Position numbers and translations under genes: made by a program. This document shows positions 34,952-43,487 of a stretch of 64,000 nt of DNA, one piece after another; the first letter of the stretch is position 1; every line of letters begins with the position of its first letter. Under the pieces are notes generated by a model. It saw only the letters and a program-made list of their open reading frames with translations, did no database searches and had not been told where the DNA came from. Source of the stretch: Betaproteobacteria bacterium (lineage in GTDB: Bacteria; Pseudomonadota; Gammaproteobacteria; Burkholderiales; Rhodocyclaceae); NCBI GenBank assembly GCA_009779265.1, contig WREP01000007.1, forward strand, positions 1 through 64,000. Reading direction: 5' to 3'.

Positions 34952-36439
34952 TCAGTCGATCCGCGTATCCAAACCCTGCTCGGCCAGTTCGGCGGCGCGC
35001 AGGACGGCGCGGGCCTTGTTGCGGGTTTCTTCCCATTCCGACTGCGGGTCGGAATCGGCGACGATGCCGGCGCCGGCCTGGACGTGCAGTTTGCCGTCCT
35101 TGAGCACGGCGGTGCGGATGGCGATGGCCAGATCCATGTCGCCGTGAAAGCCGAGATAGCCGACGGCGCCAGCGTAAATGCCGCGCTTGACCGGCTCCAG
35201 TTCGTCGATGATTTCCATCGCCCGCACCTTCGGCGCGCCGGAGACGGTGCCGGCCGGAAAGGTGGCCTTGAGCACGTCGAGCGCGGCGAGGCCCGCTTGC
35301 AGGCGGCCTTCAACATTGGAGACGATGTGCATGACGTGCGAGTAACGCTCGATAATCATGTTCTCGGTCAGCCTGACCGTGCCGATGCGGGCGACGCGGC
35401 CGCAATCGTTGCGGCCGAGGTCGAGCAGTTGCGTGTGTTCGGCGCGCTCTTTTTCGTCGGCCAGCAGTTCGCTGGCCAGCGCCGCGTCCTCTTCCGGCGT
35501 GACGCCGCGCTTTCTCGTGCCGGCAATGGGGCGGACGGTGACGCGGTCGCCTTCGAGGCGGACGAGGATTTCCGGCGAGGCGCCGACGACGTGGTAATCC
35601 TCGAAATCGAAATAGAACAGGTAGGGCGAGGGATTGAGGCTGCGCAACGCGCGGTAGAGGGCCAGCGGGCTGGCGGCGAAGGGCTTGCTCATGCGCTGCG
35701 AGAGCACGACCTGCATGACGTCGCCAGCGGTGATGTAATCCTTGGCCTTTCTCACCGCCGCCTTGAAGTCCTCCTCGCCAAAGAGCGAGGTGGCGGGGGC
35801 CGAGGCCGCCGGCTGTTCGCCGGGGATGCTGGCCGGCAGGCGCAGTTTGGCGAGCAGTTCCTTGAGGCGCGCGCGCGCTTTCTGGAAGGCGCCGGGGAAA
35901 CCCGGCTCGGCATACACGATCAGGGTCAGCTTGCCGGAGAGGTTGTCGACGACGGCGATTTCTTCCGATAGCAGAAGGCCGATGTCCGGCGTGCCGATGG
36001 CGTCCGGCTTGGCCGCCCCGGCCAGGCGGGTTTCGACGTAGCGCACGGTGTCGTAACCGAAGCAGCCGACCAGGCCGCCGCAAAAGCGCGGCAGGCCAGC
36101 GCCCGGCGCGGCGCGAAAACGCTGCATGTAGCTGCCGATGAAAGCCAGCGGATCGGCGTCATCCGCGCGCTCGGCAACGCGATTGCCGGTGAGCACCAGC
36201 ACCTGCCGGCCATTGACGACAATGCGCGTCGAGGCGGCCAGACCGATGATGGAATAGCGGCCGAAACGCTCGCCGCCCTGCACCGATTCGAGCAGATAGG
36301 AATAGTGGCCGCCGTTCTCGCCGCTGGTCAGCTTGAGGTAGATGGAAAGCGGCGTGTCGAGATCGGCGAAGGTTTCCAGCGTAACGGGAATACGGTTGTA
36401 ACCTTGCGCGGCAAGCGCGGCGAATTCGGTTTCGGTCAT
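34952..36439 (-). CDS. trpE: Anthranilate synthase large subunit
   Basis: 495 residues. Converts chorismate to anthranilate using ammonia from TrpG. The N-terminal feedback site carries [18 protein letters not shown], the LLES region that binds tryptophan. The chorismate-binding core shows [49 protein letters not shown] and [16 protein letters not shown]. The ATG at 36439 has GAGG upstream. It is preceded by a leader peptide and terminator-like hairpin, so it is probably controlled by attenuation. Confidence 0.97.
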   Translation of the reverse strand: MTETEFAALAAQGYNRIPVTLETFADLDTPLSIYLKLTSGENGGHYSYLLESVQGGERFGRYSIIGLAASTRIVVNGRQVLVLTGNRVAERADDADPLAFIGSYMQRFRAAPGAGLPRFCGGLVGCFGYDTVRYVETRLAGAAKPDAIGTPDIGLLLSEEIAVVDNLSGKLTLIVYAEPGFPGAFQKARARLKELLAKLRLPASIPGEQPAASAPATSLFGEEDFKAAVRKAKDYITAGDVMQVVLSQRMSKPFAASPLALYRALRSLNPSPYLFYFDFEDYHVVGASPEILVRLEGDRVTVRPIAGTRKRGVTPEEDAALASELLADEKERAEHTQLLDLGRNDCGRVARIGTVRLTENMIIERYSHVMHIVSNVEGRLQAGLAALDVLKATFPAGTVSGAPKVRAMEIIDELEPVKRGIYAGAVGYLGFHGDMDLAIAIRTAVLKDGKLHVQAGAGIVADSDPQSEWEETRNKARAVLRAAELAEQGLDTRID

Positions 36440-36471
36440 GGGACGGCCTCGAAGCTAAGACTGGGAATGTG

Positions 36472-36492
36472 AAAAGTGCGCCGGCACGGCGC
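36472..36492 (-). terminator. Attenuator terminator hairpin upstream of trpE
   Basis: Read on the minus strand, GCGCCG (36492-36487), loop TGC and CGGCGC (36483-36478) form a GC-rich stem, followed after two bases by TTTT (36475-36472). It lies 12 bp past the leader peptide stop and 30-50 bp before the trpE start. An alternative pairing with the GGCGCC repeats inside the leader (36509-36525) is possible, as expected of an antiterminator. Confidence 0.7.
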
Positions 36493-36503
36493 GCGAACAG
36501 GAC

Positions 36504-36560
36504 TCAGGGGCGCCAGCGGCGCCAGCCTTGCCATTCGTTCCACAGTCGCGAGATCGTCAT
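36504..36560 (-). CDS. trpL: trp operon leader peptide (18 residues, 4 Trp)
   Basis: The reading frame is MTISRLWNEWQGWRRWRP followed by TGA, with Trp codons at positions 7, 10, 13 and 16. Its ATG (36558-36560) overlaps the gph stop codon as ATGA. No clear ribosome-binding site precedes it, so it may be translated by coupling to gph. A terminator-like hairpin with a T-run follows, then trpE. This is the structure of a ribosome-stalling attenuator: scarce charged tRNA-Trp would stall the ribosome and allow trpE expression. The known principle fits; the exact pairing is inferred. Confidence 0.88.
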   Translation of the reverse strand: MTISRLWNEWQGWRRWRP

Positions 36561-37255
36561 TTGTGCTTGAGGTCTAGGTCGGTGAGTGCCCGCCGGTGGG
36601 CGGCGAGCAGGTCGGATACTAGCGCATCGCAATCGGCGCTGTCCACCGGCCGGCCCTCGTTGTAGCCGTAGGGCACGCAGAAGACGGCGCAGCCGGCGGC
36701 GCGGGCCGCCTCGATGTCGTTTTTCGAGTCGCCGATATGCAGATTGCGCCACGGCGCAACACCGAACTGGCGGCAGGCGTAAAAAATCGGCTCCGGGTGC
36801 GGCTTCTTGTACGCCGTGGTATCGCCGGAAACGACGACAGCGAAGTAGTCGGCCAAACCCATGCGTTCGAGCAACGGCTCGGTGAACTGCGCCGGCTTGT
36901 TGGTCACCACGCCCAGCGGCAGGCCGCTCGCCCGCCAGGCGGCGAGTCCCTCCAGCACGCCCGGGTAGAGGCGCGTATGGCGACCGTTGGCCTCGGCATA
37001 ATGGCGCTGAAAGACGGCGATGGCAGCGGCCAGACGTATCGGCTTCGGCGCCCGGCCATGGGTCAGGCAGCGCTCGACCAGCACCGCCATGCCCTTGCCG
37101 ACGAAGCGACGCACTTCCTCCTCACTGCGCGGCGGCTCGCCCAGCTCGGCCAGCATCCGCCGACAGCCTTCGGCCAAGTCGGGAATGGTGTCGAGCAGGG
37201 TGCCGTCGAGATCGAAGGTGACGGAGAGAAAGTGCTGGCTCGTTGGCAAGGCCAA
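36557..37255 (-). CDS. gph: Phosphoglycolate phosphatase
   Basis: 232 residues. A HAD-superfamily enzyme that dephosphorylates 2-phosphoglycolate. The nucleophile motif is FDLDGTLLDTIPDLA (Asp at about 16 and 18). Motif II is GVVTNKPAQF, and motif III includes KKPHPEPIF and HIGDSKNDIEAARAAG. It follows rpe by 9 bp, and its stop overlaps the trp leader start, so rpe-gph-trp form one directional run, as in many proteobacteria. Confidence 0.95.
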   Translation of the reverse strand: MALPTSQHFLSVTFDLDGTLLDTIPDLAEGCRRMLAELGEPPRSEEEVRRFVGKGMAVLVERCLTHGRAPKPIRLAAAIAVFQRHYAEANGRHTRLYPGVLEGLAAWRASGLPLGVVTNKPAQFTEPLLERMGLADYFAVVVSGDTTAYKKPHPEPIFYACRQFGVAPWRNLHIGDSKNDIEAARAAGCAVFCVPYGYNEGRPVDSADCDALVSDLLAAHRRALTDLDLKHK

Positions 37256-37264
37256 TCCCTCGTC

Positions 37265-37972
37265 TTACCGAGCGGCGGACAAGCCGGCGCGCAGGGCCGC
37301 GACGATGGAATCGTAGCGATGCGGGTCGCTCTCCTTGCCGGCCCCGAAAATGGCCGAGCCAGCGACGAAGGTATCGACGCCAGCGCGGGCGATGTCGCCG
37401 ATATTGGCGGCATTGACGCCACCGTCGATTTCCAGGCGGATGCGCCGGCCGCTCTCGCGCTCATAAGCATCCAGCCTGGCCCGCGCCTGACGCGCCTTGG
37501 CCAGCGTCGCCGGAATGAACTTCTGGCCGCCGAAACCGGGGTTGACGCTCATCAGCAGCACCACGTCGAGCTTGTCCATGACGTAATCCATGTAATCGAG
37601 CGGCGTCGCCGGGTTGAAAACCAGCCCGGCCTGACAACCGGCATCGCGGATGAGCGCCAGACTGCGGTCGATGTGTTCGGAGGCTTCCGGATGAAAGGTG
37701 ATGATATTGGCGCCGGCCCTAGCGAAATCGGGGATGATGCGGTCGACCGGCTTGACCATCAGGTGCACGTCGATCGGCGCTTGGGTGCAGGGCCGGATGG
37801 CCTCGCAGACCAGCGGCCCGATGGTCAGATTGGGCACATAATGATTATCCATCACGTCGAAATGCACCCAATCGGCGCCAGCGGCGATAACGTTAGCCAC
37901 TTCCTCACCGAGTTTGGCAAAATTGGCCGACAATATGCTCGGCGCGATGACGTAATCTCCGACGACTGCCAT
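37265..37972 (-). CDS. rpe: Ribulose-phosphate 3-epimerase
   Basis: 235 residues. Interconverts ribulose-5-phosphate and xylulose-5-phosphate. The start at 37972 ([19 protein letters not shown]) has GGAG upstream. An in-frame ATG 39 codons earlier lies inside apaG on the other strand and is rejected. Metal and substrate residues are in [47 protein letters not shown] and [11 protein letters not shown]. It diverges from apaG across 37 bp. Confidence 0.97.
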   Translation of the reverse strand: MAVVGDYVIAPSILSANFAKLGEEVANVIAAGADWVHFDVMDNHYVPNLTIGPLVCEAIRPCTQAPIDVHLMVKPVDRIIPDFARAGANIITFHPEASEHIDRSLALIRDAGCQAGLVFNPATPLDYMDYVMDKLDVVLLMSVNPGFGGQKFIPATLAKARQARARLDAYERESGRRIRLEIDGGVNAANIGDIARAGVDTFVAGSAIFGAGKESDPHRYDSIVAALRAGLSAAR

Positions 37973-38009
37973 GATGGCTCCTGCAAAAAAAGAAAGAGTT
38001 GATTGTCCC

Positions 38010-38393
38010 ATGCCCGACCGCCGCAAGCATCGTATCGAAGTCACCCCGGTCGCCCGTTTCCTTCCCGACCAGTCGAACCCTGAGCGCAACCGCTACCTCT
38101 TCGCCTACACCATCACCATCCGCAATCTCGGCGAAGTGGCGGCGCAACTGATATCGCGCCACTGGATCATCACCGACACCAACCAGACGGTACAGGAAGT
38201 ACGCGGCCTCGGCGTCGTCGGCCAGCAGCCGCTGCTGCAACCGGGCGAAAGCTTCCGCTACACCAGCGGCTCGCAACTGGCGACGCCGGTCGGCAGCATG
38301 CGCGGCAGTTACCAGATGCTGGCCGCCGACGGCACCCGCTTCGAGGCCGAGATACCCGAATTTGCGCTGGCCATGCCGAGAATGCTGCACTGA
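38010..38393 (+). CDS. apaG: ApaG (Co2+/Mg2+ efflux protein family)
   Basis: 127 residues, a small fibronectin-III-like beta protein. Family motifs are visible: [49 protein letters not shown] split over the middle, and [12 protein letters not shown]. The start is the ATG at 38010, [11 protein letters not shown]. The biochemical role is uncertain despite the name. Remnants of another gene follow it immediately. Confidence 0.95.
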   Translation: MPDRRKHRIEVTPVARFLPDQSNPERNRYLFAYTITIRNLGEVAAQLISRHWIITDTNQTVQEVRGLGVVGQQPLLQPGESFRYTSGSQLATPVGSMRGSYQMLAADGTRFEAEIPEFALAMPRMLH

Positions 38394-38685
38394 GCCTGAA
38401 AAGCAGCTACTCGCTGATCGCCCCCTTCTACGACGCGGCGGTGGCACGACCGACGGCGAAGCCCGGCTGTTCAAGAAGGGCGAATTCACCGAAGCCAAGC
38501 TGCGCTTCATGATCCATGCCCTTGCTGAAAACAGGAATAGCTGCGGCAACACCATTCCGGCCGCCCACGCGGCTAGCGCGCTGTTGTGGTGCTACGGCCC
38601 GGCGCAGGATTACGGCTTCGACGAGCGAGAATACGCTCCACACCTTATGATCGCACGGGACGCGACAGTTAACAGAAAAGTATAA
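38390..38685 (+). pseudogene. Gene debris after apaG: methyltransferase N-terminus fused to unknown sequence
   Basis: Overlapping the apaG stop, a frame without ATG encodes [21 protein letters not shown]. This resembles the start of SAM-dependent methyltransferases that follow apaG in related genomes, but the homology ends after about 22 codons. A second frame (to 38685) contains GEFTEAKLRFMIHALAE and SALLWCYGPAQDYGF, which I do not recognise. Nothing downstream restores a methyltransferase. This looks like a deletion scar. Confidence 0.45.
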
Positions 38686-38756
38686 CATGTGTCGGATGTT
38701 TTTACACCATCATTTTGTCAGCGCATGTTTATCCTTAATAATCAGCAGCCTACGAT

Positions 38757-38774
38757 TGAGGCATGTTTCTTGCT
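38757..38774 (+). promoter_or_regulatory. Sigma-54 type promoter upstream of the PEP-CTERM gene
   Basis: The sequence GAGGCATGTTTCTTGCT has GG (38760-38761) and GC (38772-38773) separated by exactly 10 bases, with TTGCT at -12 and GGCATG at -24 (consensus TGGCACG-N4-TTGCW). It lies about 75 bp before the start codon of the PEP-CTERM protein. PEP-CTERM genes in betaproteobacteria are often under the PrsK/PrsR two-component system and sigma-54, which fits. Confidence 0.65.
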
Positions 38775-38846
38775 AGGTAGGCATGAAACTATGGAGGCGG
38801 CGGTTGCCGTCTTGACTTTTAGAACTTCGGATACGGGGGTCCAGCG

Positions 38847-39755
38847 ATGAAACGCACCAATGCACTGATTGTCAAAATGGCTGCTCTTGCCCTTGCGGGC
38901 GGAATGTATGGAACGGCTTCGGCTACGATAGTCGAGGGGGTCACCATGGGGGCTGGGGATTTTGTGAATGAGTTTAACAAATTTGGGGGAGTTACCGTCA
39001 CACTTCAACAGTTCTTTGACAATTCAATCTCTGGGTGGAAAGTTCTCCTTCCACAGGAGAATTCACCCTACAGAATACAGTCAATGATCTTTGATCATCA
39101 CAATATTGCTTATGACTGGAATGGCGCCTATCGTTATGGCAATGGGTTTACCACAACAAATCCCTATAATGGGCAGCATGAAAATCTCTTCATAACGCTC
39201 AAAATGTCGCCGACTATTTCCTTTAACATGTGCAATAACACTAGCTTATGCAGAGCGACGGCCAAGCTCAATTACAACGAGATCACCGGGACGACTCAAA
39301 CGGATTATAGCCCTGCTGGGAACGCTACCCTGACGGTTGGCGCAGCCTATATGTATGCCCAGTATGTTCTTGGGGCAGATTATGGCAACCCAATTAACTG
39401 GACTAATTCTCCCGCGTTTATCCAGCTGACTTATGCGGATGATAATCCGGATAGTGGGAAATGGTTCAATAGTATGAACTTTCTGCTGGATGTGAATAAT
39501 GACCCAGACTACTGGTTGGCTGCCTATGATCCGGACAAGTTTTACACGGAGATTGGGGACTACTCTGTTTTTGTGATGAACATGTACTATCCGGATAAGT
39601 CATCCATGGGGAACTTGCTTTTCCTGGCTCATATGAACCCGACGGATCCCGATCCGACCCCGGTTCCCGAACCTGCAACCTACACCATGATGCTGGCCGG
39701 TATCGGTTTGTTGGGTGCCGTTGTTCGTCGCCGCCGCAGCATGGGTCGATCCTGA
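38847..39755 (+). CDS. PEP-CTERM sorting domain protein
   Basis: 302 residues. A signal peptide (about 1-26, ending GTASA) is followed by a secreted domain rich in Asn, Tyr and Asp with one Cys pair (MCNNTSLCRA). The C-terminal sorting signal is VPEPATYTMMLAGIGLLGAV followed by RRRR. Exosortase would process it for surface or extracellular-matrix delivery. No exosortase gene is in the window. The gene is AT-richer than its neighbours. The function of the passenger domain is unknown. Confidence 0.93.
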   Translation: MKRTNALIVKMAALALAGGMYGTASATIVEGVTMGAGDFVNEFNKFGGVTVTLQQFFDNSISGWKVLLPQENSPYRIQSMIFDHHNIAYDWNGAYRYGNGFTTTNPYNGQHENLFITLKMSPTISFNMCNNTSLCRATAKLNYNEITGTTQTDYSPAGNATLTVGAAYMYAQYVLGADYGNPINWTNSPAFIQLTYADDNPDSGKWFNSMNFLLDVNNDPDYWLAAYDPDKFYTEIGDYSVFVMNMYYPDKSSMGNLLFLAHMNPTDPDPTPVPEPATYTMMLAGIGLLGAVVRRRRSMGRS

Positions 39756-39809
39756 TTCACTGATTTTCCTGCGACGCCTGCGGAACCGAAGGGGCCGCAA
39801 ACCGGGGAG

Positions 39810-39990
39810 ATGTTCCGCCAGTTGCTGGCGGAACTGATCAACGGCAAGCATGGTCAAGCTGACCGAGTTGATCGATTGGCGCGTTTTCGAGCGGGAGTGG
39901 GCGCCGCTGTTCCCGTCGAAGCGGAGCCGGCCGGCGACACCACCCCGAGCGGTGGCCGGGTTGCTGTATCTGCAAGCCGCCTTCTGGCGC
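39810..39990 (+). pseudogene. IS5-family transposase N-terminal fragment, frameshifted
   Basis: Two frames together encode MFRQLLAELINGKH and then VKLTELIDWRVFEREWAPLF and RPATPPRAVAGLLYLQ. These match the start of IS5/IS1182-type transposases (HxLVKLAxLIDW...FEREW...GRPATxPRLVAGLLYLQ). A loss of about 5 bases after NGKH shifts the frame. Everything after LLYLQ is missing and the sequence runs into an oppositely oriented IS630 fragment. Confidence 0.8.
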
Positions 39991-40002
39991 GCTGGCGCGC
40001 GG

Positions 40003-40345
40003 CATTTTTTTTCAGGCTCAAGCCCCACTTGTCGAGTTGATGCCAGAGCGCCGGAATCTTGATCTCAACCCCCATGCCGGCCAGGCGATCGCACATTTCC
40101 GCCAGTGTCAGATCGGCTTGTTCCTCAATCCAGGAACGCAAGGTCTGCTCCAGGTGCTCGATCCGGGAGCGGCGGTAGCCGCCTACTGGCAACGCCGTCC
40201 GCTGGCCCTGCTTATGCAGCCGGTCGCGCACCTGATAGACCCAACTGCGGCTGACATCAAAGCGCAAGGCAATCGCGCTGGGACGTTCGCCGCGCGCCAA
40301 CGCCGCTAGGACACGATCCCGCAAATCCTGCGAGTAGGCCGCCAT
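40003..40345 (-). pseudogene. IS630-family transposase N-terminal fragment
   Basis: The minus-strand frame starts MAAYSQDLRDRVLAALARG and continues with the helix-turn-helix SAIALRFDVSRSWVYQVRD and a second one, EMCDRLAGMGVEIKIPALW, the N-terminal DNA-binding half of IS630 transposases. It breaks off at an A8 run (GLSLKKN), where intact relatives frameshift into the catalytic DDE half. That half is absent, so the element cannot move by itself. Confidence 0.85.
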
Positions 40346-40408
40346 AAAACATCCTCCGGACAATCATGGCAATGATGATGGAATATCCACGACTGAATCA
40401 AAACAGAT

Positions 40409-40684
40409 CTACCCGGTCGCCTCGTAGCTGGCCAGCGTGACGCCAGCGTGGGTCAGCACTTCGCGCAGGGTTTTGATGTCGGCGCGCGAGCAGGTGTTGC
40501 TGTGGTGCGGGTGATGCAGGAAGCCTTCGTGGCGGTTCAGGGTGATCTTAAAACGGGCGCCGTGGGCCGGTTCGACCTCGGCGCCGAGGTGATGCAGCAG
40601 CGATTCGATTTCGCGCCAGTGGATGTTGGCCGACGGCGGATCCTGGAAAATGCTGCGCATCAGGTGCGCGTGCTTGTGGCTCAT
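40409..40684 (-). CDS. HicA-like protein, orphan
   Basis: 91 residues. WREIESLLHHLGAEVEPAHG followed by ARFKITLNRHEGFLHHPHHS resembles the HicA double-stranded-RNA-binding fold, with the HicA-type His in the last strand (LHHPHH), then a helix (ADIKTLREVLTHAG). No HicB-like gene is adjacent on either side. It may be an orphan toxin relative or a domesticated protein. The start MSHKHAHLMRSIFQDP at 40684 is the only ATG that keeps the whole domain. Confidence 0.75.
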   Translation of the reverse strand: MSHKHAHLMRSIFQDPPSANIHWREIESLLHHLGAEVEPAHGARFKITLNRHEGFLHHPHHSNTCSRADIKTLREVLTHAGVTLASYEATG

Positions 40685-40731
40685 GATGACGCTCCCGGCA
40701 AAAGGATGCCGTTATTCTATGCCGCATCGGC

Positions 40732-41247
40732 TCAGGCGAGCGCGATTTTGAGCAGTTCCAGCGCCAGCAGGGTGTAGCCGGCGGCGACCAGATCGTCGGC
40801 CATGACGCCGAAACCGTTTTTGACGTGCTGGTCGAAATAGCGTGCCGGCTGCGGTTTAACGATGTCAAAAAAACGAAAGATTTGGAAGGCTCCAAACTGC
40901 CAGTAAAAATCGTCAGGCGTCAGCAGCAACACCAGCCAGAAAGGCACGATCTCGTCCCAGACGATGCTGCCGTGGTCGGGATCGCCCAGTTTGCGGCCAG
41001 TGACGTCGATCAGCCAGATGCCGGCAAGATAAGCAGCGGCGAAAAACAAGAGCAACTGAAAGTCGCTGAAATACGGGCGAAAGAGCAGGAAACTGCCCCA
41101 CGCGAAAAGGGTGCCAAAGGTGCCGGGCGCTTTCGGGGCGAGGCCGCTGCCACAGCCGAGCGCCAGGAAATGCGCCGGATGGGCGAAGAGAAAGCGCAGG
41201 TTGGGGCGTTCAGCCAAAATGCTCGAAGCCCTTGTGTTGAAATTCAA
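40732..41247 (-). CDS. pgpA: Phosphatidylglycerophosphatase A
   Basis: 171 residues. Dephosphorylates phosphatidylglycerophosphate to phosphatidylglycerol in the inner membrane. PgpA motifs are present: LALGCGSGLAPKAPGTFGTL, DHGSIVWDEIVPFW (the acidic VxDE cluster) and FRFFDIVKPQPARYFD, with several hydrophobic segments. Its ATG lies 38 bp inside the end of thiL, an overlap suggesting coupling. A shorter start is possible. The thiL-pgpA order is common in betaproteobacteria. Confidence 0.95.
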   Translation of the reverse strand: MNFNTRASSILAERPNLRFLFAHPAHFLALGCGSGLAPKAPGTFGTLFAWGSFLLFRPYFSDFQLLLFFAAAYLAGIWLIDVTGRKLGDPDHGSIVWDEIVPFWLVLLLTPDDFYWQFGAFQIFRFFDIVKPQPARYFDQHVKNGFGVMADDLVAAGYTLLALELLKIALA

Positions 41248-42178
41248 CCGCCTGACCTTCCGGGTCGAATACCGTGACCTCGCCGGGCCGTCCGGCGGTC
41301 ATTTCGCCGATGGGCCACAGCGGCAGGTCGAGACGGGCAGCGATGGCGGCGATGGTCTGCTGTTGCGCGACCGGGGCGGTAAAGCACAGTTCGTAGTCGT
41401 CGCCGCCGGCCAACTGGCATTCGAGCGCCAGTTTGCGTAGCGCGGCGTCGTAGCTTTCGCCCTTGGGCAGATGCGGCAACTGAACCAGACGCACGGCGGC
41501 GGCGCAGCCGGACTGCCTGGCGATATGACCGAGATCGGCGAGCAGGCCGTCGGAAACGTCGATGGCGGCGCTGGCCACGCCGACCAAGGCTTGGCCGAGG
41601 GCGACGCGCGGCTGCGGCTTTTCCAGGGCGGCGATGCACAGGCGCGGCCACGGCTCGGGCAGGGCGACGCGCCCCTGCAACTGGGCCAGACCCAGGGCAG
41701 CGAGGCCGGGGCGGCCGGAAACCCAGATCTGCTCGCCAACATTTGCGGCGTCGCGGCGCAAGGCGCGGCCTGGCTCGATTTCGCCGAGGGCGGTGACACA
41801 CAGATTGAGCGGCCCGCGCGTGGTGTCGCCGCCGACCACCTCGACGCCGTACTCGCCGGCACAGGCGAAAAAGCCGTCGGCGAAAGCGGCGATCCAGCCC
41901 TCATCGGCCTCCGGCAGCGCCCCGGCGAGCGTCACCCAGCGCGGCCGGGCGCCCATCGCGGCAAGGTCGGAGAGATTGACGGCGAGCGTCTTCCAGCCGA
42001 GATTCCACGGCCCGGCGTCGGGCAGGAAGTGGGTGCCGGCGACCAGCATGTCGGTAGTCACCGCCAGTTGCATGCCGGGCGTCGGCTGCAACAGGGCGCA
42101 ATCGTCGCCGGGGCCAAGCGCCGCCGACGGGGTTGGGCGGGCGAAGTAACGGTCGATCAGCGCGAATTCGCGGGCCAT
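41210..42178 (-). CDS. thiL: Thiamine-monophosphate kinase
   Basis: 322 residues. Phosphorylates thiamine monophosphate to thiamine diphosphate. The start MAREFALIDRYFARP at 42178 is preferred over an ATG 19 codons earlier. Nucleotide- and metal-binding motifs are visible: LGPGDDCALLQP, VTTDMLVAGTHFLPD, LSDLAAMGARPRWVTL, VVGGDTTRGPL and AIDVSDGLLADLGHIA. It follows nusB on the same strand across a gap filled by a palindromic repeat element. Confidence 0.96.
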   Translation of the reverse strand: MAREFALIDRYFARPTPSAALGPGDDCALLQPTPGMQLAVTTDMLVAGTHFLPDAGPWNLGWKTLAVNLSDLAAMGARPRWVTLAGALPEADEGWIAAFADGFFACAGEYGVEVVGGDTTRGPLNLCVTALGEIEPGRALRRDAANVGEQIWVSGRPGLAALGLAQLQGRVALPEPWPRLCIAALEKPQPRVALGQALVGVASAAIDVSDGLLADLGHIARQSGCAAAVRLVQLPHLPKGESYDAALRKLALECQLAGGDDYELCFTAPVAQQQTIAAIAARLDLPLWPIGEMTAGRPGEVTVFDPEGQAVEFQHKGFEHFG

Positions 42179-42234
42179 TGATTTAGTGCACTTTTGATTC
42201 ATACGCTCACATGGCGCACGGCCATCTCCCGACA

Positions 42235-42412
42235 CCCCCCTCCCCCCTCGCGGGGGAGGGGCTGGGGGAGAGGAGGTGGGAGCAAGGGAGACGGCGGCTG
42301 GTTCGCCCTTCGCGCTTGCATACGCCGCGCGTCCTCTGTAAGGACTGACTTGAAAACCGCCTCAACCTCCCCCTCTCCCCGGCCCTCCCCCGCGAGGGGG
42401 GAGGGAGAGCAC
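42235..42412. repeat. Inverted-repeat element of about 178 bp, copy A
   Basis: The ends are near-perfect inverted repeats of about 40 bp: C-rich with central TCGCGGGG at left, and the mirror image at right, ending GGGGGGAGGGAGAGCAC. The ~95-bp spacer (GAGACGGCGGCTGGTTCGCC onward) is also shared with copy B at 44783-44959, in the same orientation. It fills the thiL-nusB gap. It is an extended REP pair or a small mobile element. No coding potential was seen. Confidence 0.85.
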
Positions 42413-42531
42413 AGGCAAGCCGCCTTGTCACCGCATTTCCCTTTACTGGATCGGTTCCTGGGTAGGGGCCGGGAGAGAGGGGCGGCAAGCGCAGGCGATT
42501 GAGATGGGTTGCCATTTCCTAAGGCAGCTTC

Positions 42532-43014
42532 TTACTTTTTCCGGCGCGCGGCGACTTCGTCCGGGCGGAGCGCGGCGGCCACCTTGTCGAGCACGCCGTT
42601 GACGTACTTGTGGCCGTCGGTGCCGCCGAAAGCCTTGGTCAGCTCGATGGCCTCGTTGATGATGACGCGGTAGGGCGTTTCCGGGTGCTTGAGCAATTCG
42701 AAGCAGCCGAGCAGCAGCACGCTGGCCTCGACCGGCGACAGCTCGCCGAAGGGGCGGTCGATATGCGCGGCAATGCGGGCGGTCAGGGCTTCCTGCTGGC
42801 TGATCACGCCGCGCAGGACTGTGGTGAAAAAGTCGCGGTCGGCCTTGGCGAAATCTTCCATTTCCGGCGCGTAGGCTTCGATGGCGGCCTCGTCGGCGCC
42901 GCCGACGCGCCACTGGTAGAGTCCCTGCAAGACGAATTCGCGGGCGCGGCGGCGGGCCGAGCGCGGCGCGGGCGGTGGCAGTTCGTGTTGGGAGTCGCTG
43001 GCGAAATCGGTCAT
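42532..43014 (-). CDS. nusB: Transcription antitermination factor NusB
   Basis: 160 residues. With NusE (S10) it binds boxA RNA for rRNA antitermination. The all-helical fold shows [19 protein letters not shown] at the start, [37 protein letters not shown], and [18 protein letters not shown] followed by [12 protein letters not shown]. It overlaps ribH by 4 bp, the usual ribH-nusB coupling. Confidence 0.96.
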   Translation of the reverse strand: MTDFASDSQHELPPPAPRSARRRAREFVLQGLYQWRVGGADEAAIEAYAPEMEDFAKADRDFFTTVLRGVISQQEALTARIAAHIDRPFGELSPVEASVLLLGCFELLKHPETPYRVIINEAIELTKAFGGTDGHKYVNGVLDKVAAALRPDEVAARRKK

Positions 43015-43484
43015 GGGCAGAGCACTTTCTGGAGATTGGCCATTTCCACGGCGGCCTGGGCGCAGTCGGCGCCCTTCGAGCTCATGCGGACTTCCGCCTG
43101 CTCGTCGGTTTCGCAGGTGAGGATGCCGTTGGCGATGGGCACGCCGGTATCGAGTTGGACTTCCATGATGGCGCGGCAGGCGTCATTGGCAACCACCTCG
43201 AAATGATAGGTCTCGCCGCGAATCACCGCGCCAAGGGCGATCAGCGCGTCGAAATCGCCGCTCTGCGCCATGCTTTGCAGGGCCAGCGGGATTTCCAGGG
43301 CGCCGGGGACGGTGGCGATGCGCATGTCGGCATCGGCCACGCCGAGGCGCTTGAGTTCGGCGATGCAGGCGGAAAGCAGGCCCTCGCACAGCGGCCGGTT
43401 GAAGCGGCTCATGACGATGCCGACGGCAAGGCCGGCGCCGTCGAGGTCAGGGTCGTATTCGTAAACGTCGTTGAAGCGGGACAT
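43011..43484 (-). CDS. ribH: 6,7-dimethyl-8-ribityllumazine synthase
   Basis: 157 residues. Joins the pyrimidine intermediate with 3,4-dihydroxy-2-butanone 4-phosphate in riboflavin synthesis. Motifs: [56 protein letters not shown] (catalytic His region) and [19 protein letters not shown]. It is 3 bp downstream of ribBA and overlaps nusB. Confidence 0.97.
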   Translation of the reverse strand: MSRFNDVYEYDPDLDGAGLAVGIVMSRFNRPLCEGLLSACIAELKRLGVADADMRIATVPGALEIPLALQSMAQSGDFDALIALGAVIRGETYHFEVVANDACRAIMEVQLDTGVPIANGILTCETDEQAEVRMSSKGADCAQAAVEMANLQKVLCP

Positions 43485-43487
43485 GGC

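Noticed and set aside
36586-38002. Long plus-strand frames opposite gph and rpe
   Set aside because: They are antisense to well-conserved enzymes and have no domains.
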